DNA of 5,007 nt from Clostridiaceae bacterium (GTDB taxonomy: Bacteria > Bacillota > Clostridia > Saccharofermentanales > UBA5734), in the NCBI GenBank assembly GCA_012522285.1, contig JAAYKS010000219.1, positions 1 to 5,007 of the forward strand, written 5' to 3'. This document shows positions 1 through 5,007 of this stretch, one piece after another. The position numbers and the translations under genes are program-made. The notes below the pieces were generated by a model that was not told where the DNA came from, did not search any database, and worked only from the letters and a program-made list of their open reading frames with translations. How positions within the stretch are numbered: the first letter of the stretch is position 1; each line of letters begins with the position of its first letter.

Positions 1-431
1 TGCCCGAATGGGAAGAAGCCGACAGCGAAGAAACCCCGGACCCGGATGAGGGGGCGGCGGACGATCTGCTTTTGGAAGAGCCACTGGAGACGGGGCGTGC
101 CCGCCGCAGACACAAAATAGCGGCCGGAGGGGAGACGGAAGAGCCACAGGTGCCGCAAGGACTACGGCGGGTGATCTTGCCTCCCGCGCCTGACGAATCC
201 GCAGAGGAATCCGATCCTTCGAGCGGACTGCCGCCCATTTTGCCCCTCAGCCCGGTCGATGAGCGCTTTGTCTCTCGCGACGGGGTGATAGAAGGGGACA
301 GCGAGCCGGATGCGGGATCAGAAGCAGCCGAGGAGCCGGAACACGTGGAGGATACGCCGGAAGACGCACCACATTCGGCGGACACAAAGAGTGCACCCGG
401 ATCAGAAGAAGAAGCGCCGGAGCGGGAGTAG
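1..431 (+). CDS. Acidic, proline-rich protein of unknown function, C-terminal part (5' end outside window)
   Basis: The frame is open from base 3 to a TAG at 429-431, giving 142 visible residues with no stop, so the gene starts upstream of the window. A TTG at position 72 could be called as a start, but the frame before it is open and has the same acidic composition (it includes EWEEADSEETPDPDE), so I treat it as internal. About 30% of the visible residues are Glu or Asp (43 of 142) and about 14% are Pro. One basic patch (GRARRRHK, about residues 31-38) interrupts the acidic sequence. There is no membrane segment, no cysteine motif and no fold that I recognise. The composition suggests a disordered tail on a larger protein whose folded part is out of view. 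A short distance after the stop is an inverted repeat that may end transcription. I do not recognise the family and assign no function. Confidence 0.7.
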   Translation, partial: PEWEEADSEETPDPDEGAADDLLLEEPLETGRARRRHKIAAGGETEEPQVPQGLRRVILPPAPDESAEESDPSSGLPPILPLSPVDERFVSRDGVIEGDSEPDAGSEAAEEPEHVEDTPEDAPHSADTKSAPGSEEEAPERE

Positions 432-439
432 GAGACAGG

Positions 440-474
440 CGACTCCTCAGCCAGGGAGGGTCGCTGAGGGGTCG
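440..474. terminator. GC-rich inverted repeat between convergent genes, possible terminator
   Basis: Bases 440-451 and 463-474 can form a 12-bp stem (CGACTCCTCAGC against GCTGAGGGGTCG, with one G-T wobble) around an 11-base loop. It begins 9 bases after the stop of the upstream plus-strand gene and covers the TGA and last codons of the minus-strand zinc-ribbon gene. The position suits a shared terminator for converging genes. Neither side has a run of T after the stem, so a classical intrinsic terminator is not clearly shown. Part of the symmetry may be coincidental, because the right arm is coding sequence. Confidence 0.35.
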
Positions 475-737
475 ATCAGCCCTTCAAACAGGGAATCCGG
501 CAAAATATTTCCGAGTATGAGCGAAATAATGAAAAGAACCAGCGTAAGCGCGAACAAGATGAGCAGGGCGTAAAATGTTCCCTTGAGGGCCTGCTTCCAG
601 TTCGACGCGACCTCTTTCCGTCTCTGTGCACGTGAGAGCGGGCGGCGGTTCTGTGTATACCGGTACAAAAACGTGCCGCATTTGCCGCACACGGTCTTGC
701 CGTTTTCGTTGTCCGTACCGCATTTGGGACATATCAT
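447..737 (-). CDS. Small zinc-ribbon protein with one C-terminal membrane segment
   Basis: This is a 96-residue protein. The first 24 residues form a short zinc ribbon: MICPKCG, then CGKCG, with cysteines at 3, 6, 17 and 20 (CxxC-x10-CxxC) suited to binding one Zn2+. A basic stretch with many Arg and Lys follows (residues 26-52). A hydrophobic segment at about 55-79 (starting FYALLILFALTLVLFIISL) should cross the membrane once. The basic stretch before that segment suggests the zinc ribbon faces the cytoplasm. The start at 737 is chosen because GGGGAGG (minus strand, plus positions 744-750) lies 6 bases upstream; a longer ATG start at 779 would add 14 residues before the cysteines and has weaker support. 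Small zinc-ribbon membrane proteins of this kind are common in Bacillota and mostly lack a known role. The ribbon could contact nucleic acid or a partner protein, but nothing here says which. The gene converges on the acidic-protein gene. Confidence 0.85.
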   Translation of the reverse strand: MICPKCGTDNENGKTVCGKCGTFLYRYTQNRRPLSRAQRRKEVASNWKQALKGTFYALLILFALTLVLFIISLILGNILPDSLFEGLIDPSATLPG

Positions 738-743
738 AAGGCG

Positions 744-750
744 CCTCCCC
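744..750 (-). promoter_or_regulatory. Shine-Dalgarno site of the zinc-ribbon gene
   Basis: On the minus strand this reads GGGGAGG, 6 bases before the ATG at 737-735. It decides the start in favour of the short form beginning MICPKCG. Directly upstream of it on the minus strand is a perfect 5-bp GC inverted repeat (plus positions 749-763, CCGGG, a 5-base loop, CCCGG). That hairpin shares two bases with the site and could modulate ribosome access, though such a short stem may be chance in GC-rich DNA. Confidence 0.6.
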
Positions 751-800
751 GGGTGGATCCCGGCCTGTGAAATCAACATAAATGCGTGAGGTGTGGCACA

Positions 801-950
801 TCACACAGTCACGATCCGGTATATGTAGTAGAACACAACCGGAGCGGTCTTTCCACACTTCACCTTCTCGACAGCCACCAACTCGTGCCCCCTGCCTCGC
901 GGATCGCGCGGCTTGGACAAAACCATCCCCTCAGTGTAGAATGTGGACAT
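801..950 (-). CDS. Possible small protein of 49 residues, unrecognised
   Basis: An ATG at 950 opens a minus-strand frame that ends at a TGA at 803-801, 63 bases upstream of the zinc-ribbon gene and in the same direction. The product begins MSTFYTEGMVLSKPRD and ends VVFYYIYRIVTV. It has one cysteine, a basic middle and a hydrophobic, tyrosine-rich end. Two points favour coding: 37 of 49 codons end in G or C, as in the neighbouring genes, and the residue mix looks like a protein. Against it, no clear Shine-Dalgarno site precedes the ATG, and the frame overlaps the promoter proposed for the phosphate transporter on the other strand. A second ATG at residue 9 follows GAGGGG directly, which is too close for normal initiation. 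I do not recognise a family. It may be a real small gene or a chance frame in GC-rich DNA. Confidence 0.3.
   Translation of the reverse strand: MSTFYTEGMVLSKPRDPRGRGHELVAVEKVKCGKTAPVVFYYIYRIVTV
914..942 (+). promoter_or_regulatory. Candidate sigma-A promoter of the phosphate transporter operon
   Basis: TGGACA (914-919) matches the -35 consensus TTGACA at 5 of 6 bases. TAGAAT (937-942) matches the -10 consensus TATAAT at 5 of 6. The spacer is 17 bases, the preferred length. A start of transcription near 949 would leave a leader of about 26 bases before the ATG at 975, including its Shine-Dalgarno site. I see no Pho box-like direct repeats around it. It is the best promoter match seen upstream of the four-gene plus-strand run. 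Confidence 0.6.
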
Positions 951-974
951 TCCGGTTACCGAGGTGGAGGGTAC

Positions 975-2711
975 ATGGATCTCAAATCGGTTTTTGCGCT
1001 GGTCGGTGGACTGGCTCTTTTTATCTTTGGCATGTTGCAGTTGGGCGAAGGTCTGCAAAAGGCGGCAGGCGAAAAAATGCGCCGTTTTCTGCAGCTGCTG
1101 ACGGGCAATCCGATCCTCGGAGTACTGGTCGGCGCGCTGGTCACCGTCATATTGCAGAGTTCTTCCGCGACAACTGTGATGGTCATCGGGTTTGTCAGCG
1201 CCGGCCTTATGACATTGCCGCAAGCGCTCGGCGTCATCTTCGGCGCGAACATCGGCACCACGGTCACGGCCTGGATTGTGTCGTTCAAAGTCGATGAATA
1301 CGCCTGGATTTTTGTCGCGGTCGGATTTGTCACGATGTTCTTTTTCAAAAAGGAAAAAGTCAAACACATCGGGCAGGTCATGCTCGCCTTCGGCATCTTG
1401 TTTGTCGGACTCAACACGATGGGGGCCGCCCTCAAACCGCTGGGACAGAGTCAGGCGTTCAAGGAGCTTCTGCTGTCGATCAAGGATGTACCCGTCCTCG
1501 GGTTGATCGCGGGTACGTTGACCACGGTGGCAGTGCAAAGCTCGTCTGCCTCGATCGGACTGCTCCAGTCCCTGTCCCGGGTCGCGATCGACGGGGACGG
1601 CACTCCGCTGGTCTCCCTGTATCAGGCGATTCCGATCCTTTTAGGCAGCAACATCGGAACCACCATTACCGCGGTGCTTGCCTCCATCGGTGCCAAGCGA
1701 AACGCGAAGCGCGCCGCACTGGCCCATACAATCTTCAATGTCACGGGTTCGCTGATCTGCATGTTGTTTCTGGTTCCCTTTACCAGGCTGGTCGAGAAAA
1801 TTTTGCTGTTGGTCGGCAACACGATGTTGCCCGACAGCGCCTCCGGGGTCTCCGACATGATGACCCCCATGGCGGAGGACATGATGACCGGCATCGCGAT
1901 TTCCCACACCACCTTCAACGTGGCCAACACCTTGATCTGGATCCCGCTGATTCCGATCATGGTGATTCTGATCCGGTTTTTCATCCGCGGCGAGGATCCG
2001 GCCGACCTGCGGGTGGTGCGCTTTTTGGACTACAAGATCATCGGCAATCCGGTTGTGGCGATCGACCTGGCCAACCAGGAAATCACCCGTATGACCGATC
2101 TCGCGCTTCAGATGCTGACCCGCGCGCGGGAGATGCTGCTGGCCAACGACCTGTTGATGGCAACCGAAATCGACGAGATGGAAGAGACGCTGGACTTTCT
2201 GGAAAACGAAACCGTAAAATACCTGTCGACCATCTTTGCCTCCGCGGCGGTGACCGAAGCCGCGTCCACCCGTGTCGCGGCGATGATGCACGCGACCAAC
2301 GACATCGAACGGATCGGGGACTACGCCTGCAACGTCATCGGGGCGGTCCGTCATATGCAGCAAAACAAGCTGGTGTTTTCCGAAGATGCGCTCGGCGAAC
2401 TCGACGAAGCGTTCCAGCGCATTGAGCAGATGGTGCGGGAGAGCTCACAGGCGCTGCACGGGTCGGATCCCGTGCTTGCGGGGATGGTCATCAGCCAGGA
2501 AGACGAGATCGACCGGCTGGAGGACAGACTGCGCACCAGGCACCTCGAGCGACTCAACGCCGGATTGTGCGACCCCCAGGCGACGGTCATTTTCCTGGAA
2601 CTGATCCATATTGTCGAGCGGGTTTCGGATCACTGCAAGAATCTTGCGGAAGTCGCCGCAAGCGGATCCCACTACAAAGTCCATCGTATAGAGGAAGTGT
2701 CCCGCGGCTGA
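975..2711 (+). CDS. Na+/phosphate cotransporter with C-terminal PhoU-like domain (Na/Pi cotransporter family)
   Basis: This 578-residue membrane protein is predicted to move phosphate across the cell membrane coupled to Na+. The membrane half (about residues 5-336) shows the inverted two-repeat plan of the Na/Pi cotransporter family: QSSSATT at 61-67 and GANIGTT at 90-96 in the first repeat, QSSSAS at 188-193 and GSNIGTT at 224-230 in the second. Paired HTIFN (251-255) and HTTFN (311-315) motifs follow. The soluble part (about 362-568) is PhoU-like: helical, with the two repeat signatures NDIERIGDYACNVIG (442-456) and HIVERVSDHCKNLAE (545-559), which in PhoU proteins bind metal and contact partners. 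The length is normal for the fused YjbB/NptA-like form. Family members have been linked to phosphate uptake or efflux, and direction cannot be read from sequence. The start at 975 is chosen because GAGGTGGAGGG precedes it and the first residues (MDLKSVFALVGGLALFIFG) are typical; the same frame is open from 786, but those residues do not look like this family. The kinase gene follows after 24 bases. Confidence 0.95.
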   Translation: MDLKSVFALVGGLALFIFGMLQLGEGLQKAAGEKMRRFLQLLTGNPILGVLVGALVTVILQSSSATTVMVIGFVSAGLMTLPQALGVIFGANIGTTVTAWIVSFKVDEYAWIFVAVGFVTMFFFKKEKVKHIGQVMLAFGILFVGLNTMGAALKPLGQSQAFKELLLSIKDVPVLGLIAGTLTTVAVQSSSASIGLLQSLSRVAIDGDGTPLVSLYQAIPILLGSNIGTTITAVLASIGAKRNAKRAALAHTIFNVTGSLICMLFLVPFTRLVEKILLLVGNTMLPDSASGVSDMMTPMAEDMMTGIAISHTTFNVANTLIWIPLIPIMVILIRFFIRGEDPADLRVVRFLDYKIIGNPVVAIDLANQEITRMTDLALQMLTRAREMLLANDLLMATEIDEMEETLDFLENETVKYLSTIFASAAVTEAASTRVAAMMHATNDIERIGDYACNVIGAVRHMQQNKLVFSEDALGELDEAFQRIEQMVRESSQALHGSDPVLAGMVISQEDEIDRLEDRLRTRHLERLNAGLCDPQATVIFLELIHIVERVSDHCKNLAEVAASGSHYKVHRIEEVSRG

Positions 2712-2735
2712 TGGCCCGGGCAGGAGGAAACGGCA

Positions 2736-3728
2736 ATGGCGGATCTGGGAGAAATGACGGCCATCACGGTCAGTGATCTGGAAAGCTGCCTCGGCAGCAC
2801 CAAGATCGCGGCGTTTGTCCACGATGCGGAAATGGGTTTTCTCGACCAGACCGTCCGGATCGCGGACCGCATCGCCTGGGATGCCAACTTGCAGGCGGTG
2901 TTCATCTCCGGGCCGACCGCGTCCGGGAAAACCACCTTTACCCACCGGCTGGCCTCCGCGCTTGCATTTCTCGGCCGACCGACCTGTCTGCTTTCGATGG
3001 ACGATTACTATGAAGACAAACAAGCATTGACGGACGAGTTCGGCCGGCCGGACTTCGAGTCGATTGAAATGCTGGACACCGCGCTGATGATGGACCAGAT
3101 CCAGATGTTGCTGGACGGATTCGAGGTGCATGTCCCGCATTTCGACATGGTCGAGCGGCGCCGCATCTACACCTCCGATCGCATTCGCAAAATTCCGCCC
3201 GGCGGCATTCTGCTGGTTGAGGGGCTGCATGGCCTTTCCCCGATGGTGCTGGGCAGTCTGGAGCGGGACCGGGCATTGGGGGTTTTCATCATGCCGTTCG
3301 GCACACTGTTGGACAGCAACAGGCTACTCCAACCGCGGGAGATCCGCATGTTGCGGCGTATCTCGCGGGATTCTCACCATCGTGGCGCTTCGGCGCTGGA
3401 AACGCTGGACTACTGGCCGGTGATCGATCGCGCCGAACAGGCGGTTTTCCCGTCCTATCTCGCGACTGCCGACGTATTTGTCAATTCGCTGATCCCATAT
3501 GAATTTTGCGTCATCCCCCACCTTGCCGCGGAATGTATCCGGGACTCCCTCGCGGCCTGGCGGGAAGGCCGGCTGGATCACTCGGTTTATCTGGGCGGCA
3601 AGGGGTTTGCGGAGGCTGCCAAAGCCGCCGCGGAAAGTGAGCGGCTGCTCTCCCTGGTCGACCGGATCCCCCGCCTGGCGGTCTCGAACATTCCGGACAT
3701 GTCCATCTTGAACGAATTTATCCGATAG
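2736..3728 (+). CDS. Nucleoside kinase, uridine kinase-like (P-loop, phosphoribulokinase/uridine kinase family)
   Basis: This 330-residue cytoplasmic protein is predicted to transfer phosphate from ATP or GTP to a nucleoside, most likely uridine or cytidine. The Walker A loop is GPTASGKTT (59-67). MDDYY (88-92) carries the acidic residues expected near the acceptor site. DFESIEMLD (106-114) and VEGLHGL (161-167) are family motifs, and RRISRDSHHRG (207-217) is the lid-like arginine segment. The end, IPDMSILNEFI, matches the conserved end of the Firmicutes/Thermotoga-type nucleoside kinases. Those proteins usually run to about 550 residues, with a TGS and threonyl-tRNA-synthetase-like N-terminal part. 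Here only the linker helix (about 24-48) precedes the kinase, so the N-terminal modules are absent. AGGAGG at 2722-2727, 8 bases before the ATG, fixes the start; the 24-base gap from the transporter suggests co-transcription. Substrate is inferred from family only. Confidence 0.88.
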   Translation: MADLGEMTAITVSDLESCLGSTKIAAFVHDAEMGFLDQTVRIADRIAWDANLQAVFISGPTASGKTTFTHRLASALAFLGRPTCLLSMDDYYEDKQALTDEFGRPDFESIEMLDTALMMDQIQMLLDGFEVHVPHFDMVERRRIYTSDRIRKIPPGGILLVEGLHGLSPMVLGSLERDRALGVFIMPFGTLLDSNRLLQPREIRMLRRISRDSHHRGASALETLDYWPVIDRAEQAVFPSYLATADVFVNSLIPYEFCVIPHLAAECIRDSLAAWREGRLDHSVYLGGKGFAEAAKAAAESERLLSLVDRIPRLAVSNIPDMSILNEFIR

Positions 3729-3771
3729 CACATATCGCGTCCGACTCCCCGACAGAAGCGGACGATAAGAA

Positions 3772-3778
3772 AAAGGAG
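3772..3778 (+). promoter_or_regulatory. Shine-Dalgarno site of metA
   Basis: AAAGGAG lies 11 bases before the ATG at 3790, a slightly long spacing. It rules out the in-frame GTG at 3778, which overlaps the site itself and would add MRQR to a protein whose family begins MPIR. ACTCC at 3744-3748 could pair with GGAGT at 3775-3779, a weak 5-bp interaction that might partly cover the site. Confidence 0.6.
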
Positions 3779-3789
3779 TGCGCCAACGC

Positions 3790-4743
3790 ATGCCGATCCG
3801 AGTGCCAGACAACCTGCCTGCGACCGCGATCCTCGAAGAGGAGCTCGTGTTTGTGATGTATGAGGGACGTGCGTACCGTCAGGACATCCGACCGCTGCGC
3901 ATTTTGATCCTCAACCTGATGCCCAACAAGGTCGCGACCGAGACCCAGCTCCTGCGCCTGCTTTCGAACACCCCTCTCCAGGTGGAGGTCGATCTGGTTT
4001 ATACCGCTTCCTACAACCCCCGCAATACCGCAAACGAGCATCTGGTGAAGTTTTACGAGACCTTCGAAGACGTCCGGGATCGCCGATACGACGGCATGAT
4101 CATCACCGGTGCGCCGGTCGAGCACATGCCGTTCGAGGAGGTTGCGTATTGGGACGAGTTGTGCGAAATCATGGATTGGAGCAAGACCCACGTCTATTCG
4201 ACCCTCCACATCTGCTGGGGCGCACAGGCTGGTTTGTACCATCATTACGGGGTGCCCAAGCATCCGCTGCCACGCAAAATGTTCGGTGTCTTCCCGCATT
4301 CGATGAGTTATACCCGTCCGGTGAAACTGTTTCGGGGATTCGACGACGTGTTTCACGTCCCCCATTCCCGTCACACCGAGGTCCGGCGGGAGGACATCCT
4401 GGCGGTGCCGGAGCTGCGGCTTCTGTCCGAGTCGCCGATGTCCGGCGTCTATGCGGTATCCGACATGACCGGCCGGCAGATTTTCCTGACCGGACACTCG
4501 GAATACGATCCAGAAACGCTCAAGGAAGAATACATCCGGGATTTGGCCAAGGGCCTTGGGATCGACATCCCGTTCCATTATTTTACGGACGACGACCCGG
4601 CGGGTGCGCCGCAGGTCACCTGGCGGAGTTCCGCCTACCTGATCTTTGCGAACTGGCTCAACTATTACGTGTACCAGATGACGCCGTTCAACCTCGAGAA
4701 CCTGGCCGATGTCGGCGACGCGGCCGCTGAAAGCGCGGAATAA
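3790..4743 (+). CDS. metA: Homoserine O-acetyltransferase MetA (homoserine O-succinyltransferase family)
   Basis: MetA acylates the hydroxyl of L-homoserine, the first committed step from homoserine to methionine, in the cytoplasm. The 317-residue sequence follows the family closely from MPIRVPDNLPA onward: QDIRPLRILILNLMP (31-45), ETQLLRLLSNTPLQVEVDL (51-69), MIITGAPVEHMPFEEV (103-118), HICWGAQAGL (140-149) and HSRHTEVRRED (192-202). Cys142 is the acyl-carrying nucleophile. His236 and Glu238 in TGHSEYD complete the catalytic set described for Bacillus MetA. Residue 111 is Glu, the residue reported for acetyl-CoA-using members; succinyl-CoA-using enzymes have Gly there. Acetyl transfer is therefore predicted despite the family's succinyltransferase name. 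The product would be O-acetylhomoserine, used by a sulfhydrylase or cystathionine gamma-synthase not seen here. The last residues are a short Ala/Glu tail. Only 61 bases separate it from the kinase gene, too few for a SAM riboswitch or T-box. Confidence 0.96.
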   Translation: MPIRVPDNLPATAILEEELVFVMYEGRAYRQDIRPLRILILNLMPNKVATETQLLRLLSNTPLQVEVDLVYTASYNPRNTANEHLVKFYETFEDVRDRRYDGMIITGAPVEHMPFEEVAYWDELCEIMDWSKTHVYSTLHICWGAQAGLYHHYGVPKHPLPRKMFGVFPHSMSYTRPVKLFRGFDDVFHVPHSRHTEVRREDILAVPELRLLSESPMSGVYAVSDMTGRQIFLTGHSEYDPETLKEEYIRDLAKGLGIDIPFHYFTDDDPAGAPQVTWRSSAYLIFANWLNYYVYQMTPFNLENLADVGDAAAESAE

Positions 4744-4762
4744 TCAACACAGGAGGCAACAC

Positions 4763-5007
4763 ATGGCTACCACTCTCACCATTACTTCGGACAATTTCCA
4801 AACACTGCTGGGAGGCGATCTGCCCCTCATGATCGATTTTTGGGCTCCATGGTGCGGACCTTGCCGCATGGTCGGACCGTCGATTGAGCGGCTGGCCGAG
4901 CAATATGCGGGGCGTGCGGTCGTCGGCAAGCTCAACGTGGACGACGAAACCGCCATCGCTCAGAACTTCCGGATCATGAGCATTCCCACGGTGATGGTGT
5001 TCAAAAA
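4763..5007 (+). CDS. trxA: Thioredoxin, N-terminal 81 residues (3' end outside window)
   Basis: This small cytoplasmic thiol-disulfide oxidoreductase reduces protein disulfides with electrons from thioredoxin reductase. The visible part covers most of a normal thioredoxin of about 105 residues. It has the active site WCGPC at 30-34 (Cys31 and Cys34), the buried Asp25 in MIDFWAPWCGPC, the LNVDDE strand (57-62) and the cis-proline loop SIPTVMVF with Pro75. There is no signal peptide. AGGAGG at 4751-4756 lies 6 bases before the ATG. The 19-base gap after metA suggests shared transcription. The reading frame runs off the right edge two bases into a codon. The name trxA is by family; a genome may carry several thioredoxins and this may not be the main one. 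Confidence 0.93.
   Translation, partial: MATTLTITSDNFQTLLGGDLPLMIDFWAPWCGPCRMVGPSIERLAEQYAGRAVVGKLNVDDETAIAQNFRIMSIPTVMVFK

Noticed and set aside
310..573. Plus-strand frame overlapping the acidic gene and the zinc-ribbon gene
   Set aside because: The product is Arg/Ser-rich and out of frame with both better-supported genes.
786..974. Longer N-terminus (63 more residues) for the phosphate transporter
   Set aside because: The added residues do not resemble this family, the Shine-Dalgarno sequence lies just before 975, and the likely promoter at 914-942 falls inside the extension.
1641..2363. Long minus-strand frame opposite the phosphate transporter
   Set aside because: It is rich in His, Gly, Asp and Gln, as expected for the complement of a GC-rich gene, and the plus strand encodes a clear known protein.
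3708..3736. Possible metA promoter, TTGAAC-17 bases-CATATC
   Set aside because: Matches are only 4 of 6 and 3 of 6; too weak to call in GC-rich coding sequence.
3778..3789. GTG start of metA four codons upstream
   Set aside because: The GTG overlaps the ribosome binding site, and the family begins with MPIR as encoded from 3790.
3718..4578. 286-codon minus-strand frame opposite metA
   Set aside because: It is an antisense shadow of metA with no family resemblance.

Overview
The window looks like chromosomal DNA from a Gram-positive Bacillota (Firmicutes), probably a fairly GC-rich relative of Bacillales or Alicyclobacillaceae. The evidence is strong AGGAGG-type Shine-Dalgarno sites, a sigma-A-like promoter, a Bacillus-type MetA, a fused Na/Pi-PhoU protein and a nucleoside kinase of the Firmicutes/Thermotogae type. 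The genus is an inference; no rRNA or other marker is present.

Layout. Positions 1-431 (+) hold the C-terminal end of an unidentified, very acidic, proline-rich protein that starts upstream of the window. It converges on a short minus-strand gene (737 to 447) for a zinc-ribbon protein with one membrane segment. A GC-rich inverted repeat lies where the two genes meet. The 237 bases between the zinc-ribbon start and the next plus-strand gene carry a good candidate sigma-A promoter (914-942, +). They also carry a questionable 49-codon minus-strand ORF (950 to 801).

From 975 to the right edge four genes lie in the same direction with short gaps: a Na+/phosphate cotransporter with a C-terminal PhoU-like domain (975-2711), a uridine-kinase-like nucleoside kinase (2736-3728), homoserine O-acetyltransferase metA (3790-4743) and the first 81 codons of a thioredoxin (4763 to the edge). 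The gaps are 24, 61 and 19 bases, and each gene has a recognisable Shine-Dalgarno site, so one transcript from the 914-942 promoter is plausible. metA could also have a promoter of its own.

Function. The gene set is housekeeping: phosphate movement and its PhoU-like control, nucleoside phosphorylation, the first committed step of methionine synthesis, and thiol redox. I see no mobile element, CRISPR array, tRNA, rRNA or defence system. Nothing here clearly points to a new biological system. The points most worth checking are the stripped-down nucleoside kinase, the acidic tail protein and the possible small minus-strand gene.
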